From: Alphaproteobacteria bacterium
Lineage (GTDB): Bacteria; Pseudomonadota; Alphaproteobacteria; Ferrovibrionales; Ferrovibrionaceae
Assembly (NCBI GenBank): GCA_017307375.1
Contig: JAFKFH010000010.1
Span: forward strand, 248,001 to 312,000
Direction: 5' to 3'
DNA length: 64,000 nt
In this document: positions 54,417 through 62,968 of the stretch, one piece after another
How positions within the stretch are numbered: the first letter of the stretch is position 1
Layout of the letters: each line of letters opens with the position of its first letter
Program-made: the position numbers and the translations under genes
The notes under the pieces: generated by a model
The model's database searches: none
Seen by the model: only the letters and a program-made list of their open reading frames with translations
Told to the model about the DNA's origin: nothing

Positions 54417-54444
54417 CGTCATCCCGGCGAAAGCCGGGATGACG
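54417..54444. repeat. Single REP-like palindromic unit with GAAA loop
   Basis: CGTCATCCCGGC (54417-54428) and GCCGGGATGACG (54433-54444) form a perfect 12-bp stem closed by GAAA. This CGTCAT-CCGGC-GAAA form is a widespread extragenic palindrome in proteobacteria. It lies between preA and the carbamoylase gene and may act as an mRNA-end or stability element. I found no second copy in the window. Confidence 0.65.
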
Positions 54445-54472
54445 GCCTTGACCTTCTCGTACGGCGGCCGGC

Positions 54473-55750
54473 CTACTCGGCCGCCTTCTGGTTCATCGGA
54501 TTGCGCGGGTCGTCCTTCCAGGTCAGGAAGGGCTTGCCGTTGTCGATCTCCTTCATCGTGATGCAGTTCTCGACCGGGCAGACATGGAGGCAGAGATTGC
54601 AGCCGACGCATTCCTCGTCCACCACCTCGTAGCGCCGGGCGCCGTCGACGCGCAGCGCGCTGATCGCCTGGTGCGAGGTATCCTCGCAGGCGATATGGCA
54701 CAGCCCGCACTTGATGCAGCGGTCCTGGTCGATCTGGGCGACGATCTGGTAATTGATGTTCAGGTGCTGCCAGTCGGTCACGTTCGGCACCGCGCGGGCG
54801 CGGAAGTCCTCGATCCGGCGGTAACCCTTCGAATCCATCCAGTTGGCCAGGCCGTCGTTCATGTCGTCGACGATCGTGAAGCCGTAATGCATGGCCGCGG
54901 TGCAGACCTGCACCGTGCCCGCGCCGAGCGCCATGAACTCCGCCGCATCGCGCCAGGTCTCGACCCCGCCGATGCCGGAGATCGGAATGTTCTTGCATTC
55001 GGGATCGCGGGCGATCTCGGCCACCATGTGTAGGGCGATCGGCTTGACCGCCGGGCCGCAATAGCCGCCGTGAGTGCCCTTGCCGTCGACCGTCGGCTCG
55101 GGCGCCATCAGGTCCAGATTGACCGACGTGATCGAGTTGATGGTGTTGATCAGGCTGACCGCATCCGCCCCGCCCCGCACCGCGGCGCGGGCCGAGGACA
55201 GGATGTTGGTGATGTTCGGCGTCAGCTTGACGATCACGGGCATGCGCGAATACTGCTTGCACCAGCGCGCGACCATCTCGACATATTCCGGCACCTGGCC
55301 GACCGCCGCGCCCATCCCTCGCTCCGACATGCCGTGCGGGCAGCCGAAATTCAGCTCGATCCCGTCGGCCTCGGTATCCTCGATGCGCTTCAGGATGTTC
55401 TTCCAGCTGTCCTCGGTGCAGGGCACCATCAGCGAGACGATCATCGCCCGGTCGGGCCAGTCGCGCTTGACCTGCTTGATCTCCTGCAGGTTGACCTCGA
55501 GGGGCCGGTCGGAGATCAGCTCGATGTTGTTGAAGCCGGCGACACGGTTGCCCTTGTAGCCGATGGCACCGTAGCGCGACGACACATTGACGACGGGCGG
55601 ATCCTCGCCCAGCGTTTTCCAGACCACGCCGCCCCAGCCGGCCTTGAAGGCGCGCACGACGTTATAGGCCTTGTCGGTCGGCGGCGCCGAGGCCAGCCAG
55701 TACGGGTTCGGCGACTTGATGCCGATGAAGTTGGTCGATAGGTCAGCCAT
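54473..55750 (-). CDS. preA: NAD-dependent dihydropyrimidine dehydrogenase subunit PreA
   Basis: Catalytic subunit reducing uracil/thymine to dihydropyrimidines, 425 residues. The FMN/pyrimidine domain has the active-site Cys in FGCPHGMSERGMGA and substrate-loop residues NTINSITSVNLD; the C-terminus carries two 4Fe-4S motifs, CIKCGLCHIAC and CVGCNLCLHVCP. Start ATG 55750 has GGGAGGG upstream and begins MADLSTNFIG, typical of PreA; the frame to 55813 is longer without support. It follows preT by 16 bases. Confidence 0.94.
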   Translation of the reverse strand: MADLSTNFIGIKSPNPYWLASAPPTDKAYNVVRAFKAGWGGVVWKTLGEDPPVVNVSSRYGAIGYKGNRVAGFNNIELISDRPLEVNLQEIKQVKRDWPDRAMIVSLMVPCTEDSWKNILKRIEDTEADGIELNFGCPHGMSERGMGAAVGQVPEYVEMVARWCKQYSRMPVIVKLTPNITNILSSARAAVRGGADAVSLINTINSITSVNLDLMAPEPTVDGKGTHGGYCGPAVKPIALHMVAEIARDPECKNIPISGIGGVETWRDAAEFMALGAGTVQVCTAAMHYGFTIVDDMNDGLANWMDSKGYRRIEDFRARAVPNVTDWQHLNINYQIVAQIDQDRCIKCGLCHIACEDTSHQAISALRVDGARRYEVVDEECVGCNLCLHVCPVENCITMKEIDNGKPFLTWKDDPRNPMNQKAAE

Positions 55751-55766
55751 CTGTCGGGCCCTCCCT

Positions 55767-57131
55767 TCAGCCGCGCAGCGCGCGGTCGATCGCCAGCGCG
55801 GCGATCTTGCCATCCTGCACGGCGGCGACGGTCAGGTCCTGCCCGGGCGTGCAGTCGCCGCCGGCCCAGACCTTGTCGAGCGAGGTCTTGCCCTCGGCGT
55901 CGACCGCGATCTTGGCGCCCTTCAGCTCCAGCAGGTCACGCCCGTCCTGGCGCAGCGGATCGGGCACGAAGCTCTGGCCGATCGCCTTGAACACCATGTC
56001 GGCCGGAACGGCGAAATGGTCGCCGGTCCCGATCAGCCGGCCGTCTGCGTCGAGCTGGGTGTATTCGAACACCGCCTCGCGCACCGCGCCGCCCTGGCCG
56101 GTCAGCTTGACGGGCCGGGCCCAATGCTTGATGCGCACGCCGTTGACCTGGGCCAGTTCCTGTTCGTGATGGGTCGCGCCCATTTCCGACGGGCCGCGGC
56201 GATAGACCAGCGTCACGTCCTCGGCGCCGAGGCGGCGGATCTGGATGGCGATGTCGATGGCCGTGTTGCCGCCGCCGATCACCACGACCTTGCGGCCGAC
56301 GGGCAGCCGGCCGAAATCATCGGCCTGGCGAAGGTCGGCGATGTAGTCGACCGCGTTCATCACGCCGGCGAGTTCCTCGCCCTCGGCCTCGAGCGCCTTG
56401 ACCCCGGCCAGCCCCATCCCGAGGAAGACCGCGTCGTAGTCGCGCCGCAGGCCGCTCAAGGTGATGTCGCGGCCGAGCGCCTGGCCGGTCCGGATCTCGA
56501 TGCCGCCGATCTTGAGCAGGAAGTCGACTTCCGCGCGGGCGAAATGATCGGGCATCTTGTATTCGGCGACGCCGTATTCGTTGAGGCCGCCGGGATGGGC
56601 CTTGGCCTCGAAGACCACGACGTCATGGCCCAGCATCGCCAGGCGGTGGGCACAGGACAGGCCGGCCGGTCCGGCACCGACGACAGCGACTTTCCGGCCG
56701 GTCAGCGGGGCGCGGGTGAACGGATGCTCGCCCGTCGCCATCAGATGGTCGGTGGCATAGCGCTGCAGGCGCCCGATCGTCACCGGCTTGTTTTCCTGGG
56801 CGTTTCGCACGCAGGCCTGCTCGCAGAGGATCTCGGTCGGGCAGACGCGAGCGCAGGCACCGCCGAAGATGTTGGCTTCGAGGATGCGGACGGCCGAGCC
56901 GCGCACGTTGTCGGTCGCGATCTTCTTGATGAAACCGGGGATGTCGATGCCGGTGGGGCAGGCCTCGATGCAGGGCGCATCGTAGCAGAAATAGCAGCGG
57001 TTGGCTTCGACCAGCGCCGTCTTGCGGTCCAGCACCGGGACCAGGTCGTCGAAGTTCTCGGTATACTGTTCGGCCTTGAGACGGCCGGTGGCGATGTCGG
57101 GGCGGATGTCGATCTCGGACATGTCGCTCAT
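55767..57131 (-). CDS. preT: NAD(P)H-accepting subunit PreT of dihydropyrimidine dehydrogenase
   Basis: Electron-transfer subunit of 454 residues that passes NADH electrons through FAD and Fe-S clusters to PreA. N-terminal cysteines (CYFCYDAPCIEACPTG and GGACARVCP), FAD fold VAVVGAGPAGLSCA, and NAD fold VVVIGGGNTAIDIA are in order. I prefer ATG 57131; GTG 57140 and ATG 57122 are close alternatives. First gene of the operon, facing rutR across two RutR-like operators. Confidence 0.92.
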   Translation of the reverse strand: MSDMSEIDIRPDIATGRLKAEQYTENFDDLVPVLDRKTALVEANRCYFCYDAPCIEACPTGIDIPGFIKKIATDNVRGSAVRILEANIFGGACARVCPTEILCEQACVRNAQENKPVTIGRLQRYATDHLMATGEHPFTRAPLTGRKVAVVGAGPAGLSCAHRLAMLGHDVVVFEAKAHPGGLNEYGVAEYKMPDHFARAEVDFLLKIGGIEIRTGQALGRDITLSGLRRDYDAVFLGMGLAGVKALEAEGEELAGVMNAVDYIADLRQADDFGRLPVGRKVVVIGGGNTAIDIAIQIRRLGAEDVTLVYRRGPSEMGATHHEQELAQVNGVRIKHWARPVKLTGQGGAVREAVFEYTQLDADGRLIGTGDHFAVPADMVFKAIGQSFVPDPLRQDGRDLLELKGAKIAVDAEGKTSLDKVWAGGDCTPGQDLTVAAVQDGKIAALAIDRALRG

Positions 57132-57245
57132 GGACGACACCCGATCGAGACTGCCGGCAGATTGCCGACGACAGGTGCCGCGACCGGCACCGATGGCTGG
57201 GGACGAGCATGGTCGAGCATGCTTAAGCCTCCCTGGCTTTATGGT

Positions 57246-57337
57246 TTGACCTAGGCTATCCAGAACCTGACCAATCGGTCAAGTGCCTGGGTAATATCCG
57301 GCCATCCTGACCAAACGGTCAAGAAATTTTTTTGACC
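57246..57337. promoter_or_regulatory. RutR operator array between preT and rutR
   Basis: Two full dyads, TGACCAATCGGTCA (57268-57281) and TGACCAAACGGTCA (57308-57321), are offset by exactly 40 bp, about four helical turns. Half sites TTGACC lie outside them at 57246-57251 and 57332-57337. The E. coli RutR site is TTGACCA-N2-TGGTCAA, so these fit the same protein family. Both divergent genes can be controlled from here, with uracil or thymine as the expected inducer. Confidence 0.8.
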
Positions 57338-57386
57338 GAATCAGCGCTCAATTGGTAAGCATTGCAAAGCACAAAGGTTGATCAAA

Positions 57387-58079
57387 GTGAGCAGCAAGCG
57401 AGCAGGCAGCAGCGCCGCGACAGCGGCCCGGAAGACCGCCCCGAGCGCGGCGGAAACGGCCGAGAAACCGGCCGCCGGCTCGATCCGCGAGCGCAATCAG
57501 GCAATTATTCTCAAGGCGGCCGAACAGGTCTTCGCCAAGAAGGGCTTCAACGGCGCCACCACGGCCGAGATCGCGCGCAAGGCCGGGGTGCCCAAGCCGA
57601 ACCTGCATTATTATTTCGGCACCAAGCAGCAGCTCTACGACAGCGTGATCGAGAACATCCTCGATCTCTGGCTCGGGGCGATGGACGAGATCCAGCCCGA
57701 CGCCGATCCCGCCGAAGCGATCGGCCACTACGTCCAGAATAAAATCCGCGCCTCGCGCGACTGGCCGGATTCGTCGCGGCTGTGGGCGATCGAGGTGATC
57801 GGCGGCGGCCGCCATGTCTCGAACTTCATGAAGGGCCGGCTGCGCAACCTCGTCCGGGAAAAGGGGCAGGTGATGGCCCGCTGGGCGGCGGAAGGCAAGA
57901 TGGACCCGGTCGACCCGGCCCATCTGATGTTCATGATCTGGGCGTCGACCCAGACCTATGCCGACTTCGCCGCCCAGATCGCCGCAGTGCTCGACAGGGA
58001 TGCCGTCGACGACGATGTTTTTCGTGTCGCCGAGCAGACCGTCGTGCGCATCATCCTCAAGGGATGCGGGATCGGCTGA
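57387..58079 (+). CDS. rutR: RutR-type TetR family regulator of pyrimidine catabolism
   Basis: Regulator of 230 residues. After a 30-residue Ala/Lys-rich N-terminal tail comes the helix-turn-helix ILKAAEQVFAKKGFNGATTAEIA and VPKPNLHYYFGTKQQLY, followed by the RutR C-terminal domain (SRLWAIEVIGGGRHVSNFM). GTG 57387 is taken as start because AAGG is correctly spaced; the TTG at 57378 is inside it. Divergent from preTA, with matching operators between, which supports the ligand prediction of a pyrimidine base. Confidence 0.88.
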   Translation: MSSKRAGSSAATAARKTAPSAAETAEKPAAGSIRERNQAIILKAAEQVFAKKGFNGATTAEIARKAGVPKPNLHYYFGTKQQLYDSVIENILDLWLGAMDEIQPDADPAEAIGHYVQNKIRASRDWPDSSRLWAIEVIGGGRHVSNFMKGRLRNLVREKGQVMARWAAEGKMDPVDPAHLMFMIWASTQTYADFAAQIAAVLDRDAVDDDVFRVAEQTVVRIILKGCGIG

Positions 58080-58087
58080 TACCGCGA

Positions 58088-58963
58088 TCAGGCTGCGCGG
58101 GCATGCCCGCGCAGTTTCGCCGACACCATCTCGCGCAGCGTGCGCAACTGCATCCCCATCGTCGGCTTGTGGCCCCAGACGCTGGTCGTGCTGGTCGCCA
58201 CCTCCGACCATTCGGCCGGATCGATGCGACCCGACCCGGTGCCGATCTCGAAGTCGAAGCCCGAGGGCGTGCAGCCGTAGAACGAGAACGTGCCGTCCGG
58301 CGCCGGATGCTGGCCGAGGCCGAGGCTCAACGGCACCTTGGCCGCCCGCGCCCGTTCGAACGACTGGCCGACCATGTCGAGGCGCGGCACCTCCAGCATG
58401 AAGTGATGCAGTCGCCGACGCAGCGGCAGGGCGAACAGCGCCAGCGTATGGTGGACCTCGTCGCAATGCAGGAAAATGCCGCGCACGTCGATCGGGCCGA
58501 CCCGGGTCGACAGCCGCTCGGTGACGCGGAAGCCGAGCACATCGACATAGAATCGTTCCATCACCGGCAGGTCGGATACGACCAGCGCGGCATGGCCCAG
58601 CATCGGCAGGGCCGGGGCCGCTTCGTCGGCAGCGGTTCCGACATAGGCGTGGATCGCCAACCCTTCGGGATCGCGGAACGTGACGTCGGGGCCGTCGGCC
58701 GTGACGCCGGCCGCGACCAGCCGCGCCGCAAGCTCGGACAGGGCGACGGTGTCCGGCAATTCCAGCCCGATCTTGGCGACATCGTCACGCGGTCCCTGGC
58801 GCAGGGTCAGGGTCTGGCCGGGCCGGCCGGTCGGGTAGACGACCCCGGCGTCGGGGACGACACTGCCGGCGCCGAGGCCGAGCACGGCGTCGCAGAACTG
58901 GCGCCAGCGCGCGAGGTTGCTGACTTCGAAGGCCAGATGGCCTAGCCTCATCGATGCGGACAT
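58088..58963 (-). CDS. Type I extradiol dioxygenase / VOC family protein
   Basis: Two-module VOC protein of 291 residues. The C-terminal module holds a 2-His-1-carboxylate triad as in ring-cleaving dioxygenases: His124 in MLGHAALVVSD, His187 in RLHHFMLEV and Glu239 in GFDFEIGTG. The N-terminal module (LGHLAFEVSNLARW) appears degenerate. Catechol or biphenyl-diol cleavage is expected but the substrate is open. The ATG 58963 has a perfect GGAGG before it. The divergent TetR gene starts 54 bases away with a shared dyad. Confidence 0.85.
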   Translation of the reverse strand: MSASMRLGHLAFEVSNLARWRQFCDAVLGLGAGSVVPDAGVVYPTGRPGQTLTLRQGPRDDVAKIGLELPDTVALSELAARLVAAGVTADGPDVTFRDPEGLAIHAYVGTAADEAAPALPMLGHAALVVSDLPVMERFYVDVLGFRVTERLSTRVGPIDVRGIFLHCDEVHHTLALFALPLRRRLHHFMLEVPRLDMVGQSFERARAAKVPLSLGLGQHPAPDGTFSFYGCTPSGFDFEIGTGSGRIDPAEWSEVATSTTSVWGHKPTMGMQLRTLREMVSAKLRGHARAA

Positions 58964-58977
58964 GGGATTTCCTCCAA

Positions 58978-58992
58978 AATTGAGAGTCAATT
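58978..58992. promoter_or_regulatory. Operator dyad between VOC dioxygenase and TetR genes
   Basis: AATTGAGAGTCAATT is a perfect 6+3+6 palindrome lying in the 54-bp gap between the divergent genes, adjacent to the ribosome site of the dioxygenase gene. A similar TGAGAG sequence recurs at 58999-59004. Fits control of both genes by the TetR protein. Confidence 0.5.
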
Positions 58993-59017
58993 CAAAAATG
59001 AGAGAAACAGTAATTTT

Positions 59018-59662
59018 ATGACGAAGTCAAGCCGGCAAGCGTTGCCACCGAAACGCGAGCGCACCCGCCGCCAGCTGATCGATGCGGCGATCCGCGTCTT
59101 CGCCGGGAAGGGTGTCGCCAATTCGTCGATCCAGGAAATCGCCGTCGCCGCCGGCGTGGCCAACGGCACGTTCTACAACCACTTCCCGACCAAGGAAGCG
59201 GTCATGGAGGCTGTCGCGGTCCAGACGGCGCGGACCCTGTCGGAACGGATCGACGAGAGCTACCGGCACATCACCGATGCCGCCGAGCGCATGGCCATCG
59301 GCAACCGGCGCTATGTCGGCCTGGCCCTCGACCACCCGGAATGGGCGCGCATGATGATGGACGTCGTGCTGGTCTCGCCCGAACTGATCGAGGTCACCGC
59401 ATCCTATGTCCGGGAAGACCTGCAGCTCGGGATTCGCCAGGGCCGCTTCCGGGTGCCGAGCCAGCTGGCCGCCATGAACGCGATCATCGGCACCTGTACC
59501 GGCGCCATGCGGACGGCGATTGCCGGCACGGTGCCCAAGAACCATGCCCAGGCCACCGCGACCGTGGTGCTGCGCGCCCTGGGCATCGATTTCGACGAAG
59601 CGGCCGAGATCGCCCGCCGGCCGCTGCCGCCGATCCCCGGCGGGCTGGTGCCGCGCGACTAG
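59018..59662 (+). CDS. TetR family transcriptional regulator
   Basis: Regulator of 214 residues: helix-turn-helix from about residue 18 (AAIRVFAGKGVANSSIQEIAVAAG, then ANGTFYNHFPTKEAVMEAV), and a helical C-terminal domain. It probably represses the divergent dioxygenase gene through the dyad between them. Its TAG stop overlaps the stop of the convergent FAD-oxidase gene in the tetranucleotide CTAG (59659-59662). Confidence 0.88.
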   Translation: MTKSSRQALPPKRERTRRQLIDAAIRVFAGKGVANSSIQEIAVAAGVANGTFYNHFPTKEAVMEAVAVQTARTLSERIDESYRHITDAAERMAIGNRRYVGLALDHPEWARMMMDVVLVSPELIEVTASYVREDLQLGIRQGRFRVPSQLAAMNAIIGTCTGAMRTAIAGTVPKNHAQATATVVLRALGIDFDEAAEIARRPLPPIPGGLVPRD

Positions 59663-61059
59663 GGAAAGATCTTGCCCGGGTTGAACAGGCCGTGCGGATC
59701 GAGGGCGGCCTTCACCCGCCGCATCGCCCCGATCGTCGCCTCGCCGCGCATGCGCAGCAAGGCGTCGCGGCGCGAGCGCCCGATGCCATGCTCGGCCGAG
59801 ACCGTGCCGCCCAGTTCGAGCGAGACATCCTCGATCGCCCGTTGCAGCCGAGCCATCAGATCGGGCGTCTGTGCCCCTTGCGGCGCGAGTACATTGAAGT
59901 GGATGTTGCCGTCGCCGAGATGGCCGAACGGCATCGGCGTGCAGCCCGGATCGACCGCGGCGACCGCCGCCCCGGCGCGGACGATGAAGTCGGGAATGGC
60001 GGTCACCGGCACCGCGGTATCGGCCTTGAGGCAGAAGGGCATCGCGATCAGCGTGGCCGGCAGGCCCTCGCGCAGCTTCCAGAACGCCGCGCGCTGGGCC
60101 TCGCTCGTCGCGAGCGCGCCGCCGGTGACCACCCCGTCCTCCATCATCGCGGCCAGCGAGGCTTCGAGGGCGGCAGGCAGGTCGAAGGCCCGGGCGGCCG
60201 TGTCCAGCTCCAGCAGCAGCGTCCACGGCGCCGGCGGGTCGAACGGTTCGCGGGCGCCATCGACATGCCGGCAGACCAGCTCCAGCCCTGCCCGCGGCAG
60301 CAATTCGCAGGCCGAGATCATCTCGCCGAATTCCTCGCGCAGCCGCCGCAGCACGCTGAGTGCATCGGTCACCGCCGCCACGCCGACGCAGGCCGTCGCA
60401 CGCACCACCGGCAGCGGCTGCAGCCGCAAGGTGGCAGCGGTGATCAGGCCCAGCGTGCCTTCCGCGCCCATCAGCAGGTGACGCAGATCGTAGCCGGCGT
60501 TGTTCTTGCGCAGCGGCGCCAGCAGATCAAGGATCGTGCCGTCCGCCAGCACCGCCTCGATCCCCAGCACCTGCTCGCGCGCCATGCCGTAGCGCAGGAC
60601 ATTGTTGCCGCCGGCATTGGTCGACAGATTGCCGCCGATCTGGCTCGATCCGGCCCCGCCGTGATCAAGGCCCAGCAGGCGGCCGGCGTCGCGCGCCGCG
60701 CGCTGGGCATCACCGAGCGTGCAACCGGCCTCCACCGTCATGGTGTTGCCGATCGGGTCGATGGCGCGGATCCGGCGCATCCGCTCGAACGAGACGACGA
60801 TGCTGGCCTGCGACGGCGTCGCCCCGCCCGCGAGACCGGTGCCGCCGCCGCGCGGCACGATGGGAATGCCGGCCCTGGCGCAGGCGGCAACCACGGCGGA
60901 AACCTCGCCTGCCGTGCGCGGCCGCACCGCGCAGACCACATCGGCGCCCTGCGGATAGGCCAGGTCGCCGCGATAGCCGGCGATGTCGCCGGCCATGTCG
61001 AGGACACCGTCCTCGCCGACGATGGCACGCAGTTCGGAAATCAGGGTCACGGACATCAT
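59659..61059 (-). CDS. FAD-linked oxidase / D-2-hydroxyacid dehydrogenase (GlcD family)
   Basis: Flavoenzyme of 466 residues. The N-terminal FAD domain has VPRGGGTGLAGGA and DHGGAGSSQIGGNLSTNAGG in order; the C-terminal cap contains FGHLGDGNIHFNV and SAEHGIGRSRRDAL, residues that hold metal and substrate carboxylate in D-lactate/D-2-hydroxyglutarate-type dehydrogenases. The exact hydroxyacid is not evident. Two adjacent ATGs occur at the start. Convergent with the TetR gene and sharing CTAG with it. Confidence 0.88.
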   Translation of the reverse strand: MMSVTLISELRAIVGEDGVLDMAGDIAGYRGDLAYPQGADVVCAVRPRTAGEVSAVVAACARAGIPIVPRGGGTGLAGGATPSQASIVVSFERMRRIRAIDPIGNTMTVEAGCTLGDAQRAARDAGRLLGLDHGGAGSSQIGGNLSTNAGGNNVLRYGMAREQVLGIEAVLADGTILDLLAPLRKNNAGYDLRHLLMGAEGTLGLITAATLRLQPLPVVRATACVGVAAVTDALSVLRRLREEFGEMISACELLPRAGLELVCRHVDGAREPFDPPAPWTLLLELDTAARAFDLPAALEASLAAMMEDGVVTGGALATSEAQRAAFWKLREGLPATLIAMPFCLKADTAVPVTAIPDFIVRAGAAVAAVDPGCTPMPFGHLGDGNIHFNVLAPQGAQTPDLMARLQRAIEDVSLELGGTVSAEHGIGRSRRDALLRMRGEATIGAMRRVKAALDPHGLFNPGKIFP

Positions 61060-61116
61060 AAGCTCTGACAGCAGCGGAAGCCGCTCAGGCTAGCAGCCCG
61101 CGCCGTCAACGCCAAG

Positions 61117-61143
61117 CCGGGGTGGCGGTCGGAACCACCCCGG
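61117..61143 (-). terminator. Hairpin after the cupin gene
   Basis: CCGGGGTGG (61117-61125) pairs perfectly with CCACCCCGG (61135-61143) around nine bases, 10 bases downstream of the cupin stop. There is no T-tract, so factor-independent termination is unproven; it may only protect the 3' end. Confidence 0.35.
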
Positions 61144-61152
61144 ATCGTCGCC

Positions 61153-61434
61153 TTACGGCAGCAGTTCGACCTCGATGAAGCGGAACGGATAGTCGTTGCC
61201 GTTGATCACGTCATGCTCGACCCCGGCCAGCCGGGTATAGGACACGCCGGTCTTCAGCGGCACCCGGCGCTCGCCATCCGCGTCGCGGATGATCAGGTCG
61301 CCATCGATCACCGGCACGACCACGTAGTCGTGCTCATGCCGGTGAAAGCCGGTGGCGGCACCGGGCTCGAAGCTCCATTCGGTGACGCGGACGCGGTCGG
61401 TTTCGATCTGTACGGTACCGGTGGCAGGCTTCAT
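61153..61434 (-). CDS. Cupin domain protein
   Basis: Single-domain cupin of 93 residues. The first motif is AATGFHRHEHDYVVVPVIDG (metal-binding His pair and Glu/His), the second LAGVEHDVINGN. Such small cupins act as metal-dependent isomerases or oxygenases, or as sensors. The ATG at 61434 has AAGGAGGG upstream; the longer frame to 61485 is not supported. It is 19 bases after the semialdehyde dehydrogenase gene, so it may belong to that transcript. Confidence 0.8.
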   Translation of the reverse strand: MKPATGTVQIETDRVRVTEWSFEPGAATGFHRHEHDYVVVPVIDGDLIIRDADGERRVPLKTGVSYTRLAGVEHDVINGNDYPFRFIEVELLP

Positions 61435-61453
61435 CGCGGTGCCCTCCTTCTGG

Positions 61454-62953
61454 TCAGCGCATGGTGGGGAAGTTGAACTGCGCACCGGTGGCCGGGCCGT
61501 CCGGCCAGCGCGCGGTGATGGTCTTCAGCTTGGTGTAGAACTTCACGCCTTCCGGGCCGTACATGTGCAGGTCGCCGAACAGCGACCGCTTCCAGCCGCC
61601 GAACGAATGATAGGCGACCGGCACCGGCACCGGCACGTTGATGCCGACCATGCCGACCTTGATGCGGTCGGCGAATTCCCGCGCCACCCCGCCGTCGCGG
61701 GTGAAGATCGCGGTGCCGTTGCCGTATTCATGGTCGTTGATCAGCTTGGCGGCGGTCTTGTAGTCGGGCACGCGCATCACCGCCAGCACCGGCCCGAAGA
61801 TCTCCTCCTTGTAGATCGTCATCTCCGGCGTGACGCGGTCGAACAGCGTGCCACCGACGAAGTAGCCGCCTTCGTAGCCCTGCAGCTTGAGCCCGCGGCC
61901 GTCGACGACGAGGTCGGCGCCTTCCTTGACGCCCTGGTCGATATAGCCCTTGACCTTGTCATGATGCGCCTTGGTGATCAGCGGCCCCATCTCGGCTTCG
62001 GGATCGGTGCCCGGCCCGACCTTGATCGCGCGCACGCGCGGGCTCAGCTTTTCGATCAGCGCGTCACCGACCTGGTCGCCCACCGCCACGGCGACCGAAA
62101 TCGCCATGCAGCGCTCGCCCGCCGAGCCGAAGGCTGCGCCCATCACCGCGTCGGTCGCCTGGTCGAGGTCGGCATCGGGCATGACGATCATGTGGTTCTT
62201 GGCGCCGCCCAGCGCCTGGACCCGCTTATTGTGACGGGTACCGGTATGGTAGATGTATTCGGCGATCGGCGTCGACCCGACGAACGAGATCGCCTCGATC
62301 GCGGGATGTTCCAGCAGCGTGTCGACCGCGACCTTGTCGCCGTGGACGACGTTGAACACGCCCTTGGGCAGGCCGGCCTGCAGCAGCAATTCGGCCAGCA
62401 GGTTCGCCGCCGACGGATCGCGCTCGGACGGCTTCAGGATGAAGGTGTTGCCGCAGGCCAGCGCGTTGGGGAACATCCACAGCGGCACCATCGCGGGAAA
62501 GTTGAACGGCGTGATCCCGGCCACCACGCCCAGCGGCTGGCGAACCGCCCAGCTGTCGATGCCGGTGCCCACGCGCTCGGAGAATTCGCCTTTCAGCAGC
62601 TGCGGAATGCCGCAGGCATATTCGACATTCTCGATGCCGCGCTGAACTTCGCCCTCGGCGTCGCCCTTGACCTTGCCGTGCTCGGCGGTGATCAGCGCGC
62701 CGATTTCCTCGCGGTGCTTTTCCAGCAGCTCGACGAAGCGGAACATGGTGCGGGCGCGCTTGAGCGGCGGGGTGTCGGCCCAGGCGGGGAAAGCCGCCGC
62801 CGCCGCGGCGACGGCCTTCTCGACTTCCTCACGGCTGGCCAGCGGCACTTCGCGCAATTTGGCCCCGGTCGCGGGGTTGAACACGTCGGCCTGGCGGCCG
62901 CTGGTGCCCGCGACGAAGGCGCCGTTGATGAAATGCTTGAGCTGTTCAGCCAT
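61454..62953 (-). CDS. mmsA: CoA-acylating (methyl)malonate-semialdehyde dehydrogenase
   Basis: Converts methylmalonate or malonate semialdehyde to propionyl- or acetyl-CoA, 499 residues. Nucleophile Cys282 in [14 protein letters not shown]. The usual general-base Glu of hydrolytic aldehyde dehydrogenases is absent (ALGGAKNH at 247-254), the diagnostic change of the CoA-dependent family. Malonate semialdehyde comes from beta-alanine, itself a product of uracil degradation, so this gene may complete the pathway encoded at 49078-57131; valine or inositol breakdown are alternatives. Confidence 0.92.
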   Translation of the reverse strand: MAEQLKHFINGAFVAGTSGRQADVFNPATGAKLREVPLASREEVEKAVAAAAAAFPAWADTPPLKRARTMFRFVELLEKHREEIGALITAEHGKVKGDAEGEVQRGIENVEYACGIPQLLKGEFSERVGTGIDSWAVRQPLGVVAGITPFNFPAMVPLWMFPNALACGNTFILKPSERDPSAANLLAELLLQAGLPKGVFNVVHGDKVAVDTLLEHPAIEAISFVGSTPIAEYIYHTGTRHNKRVQALGGAKNHMIVMPDADLDQATDAVMGAAFGSAGERCMAISVAVAVGDQVGDALIEKLSPRVRAIKVGPGTDPEAEMGPLITKAHHDKVKGYIDQGVKEGADLVVDGRGLKLQGYEGGYFVGGTLFDRVTPEMTIYKEEIFGPVLAVMRVPDYKTAAKLINDHEYGNGTAIFTRDGGVAREFADRIKVGMVGINVPVPVPVAYHSFGGWKRSLFGDLHMYGPEGVKFYTKLKTITARWPDGPATGAQFNFPTMR

Positions 62954-62968
62954 GGTCTCTCTCTTGGT

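Noticed and set aside
54417-54444. The 12-bp GAAA hairpin as a standard rho-independent terminator
   Set aside because: No T-tract follows on either strand; it fits the known extragenic palindrome family better.
52038-54632. An 860-codon plus-strand frame opposite the pyrimidine genes
   Set aside because: It runs through the ATPase, carbamoylase and part of preA in antisense and includes the REP-like palindrome; it is a GC artefact.
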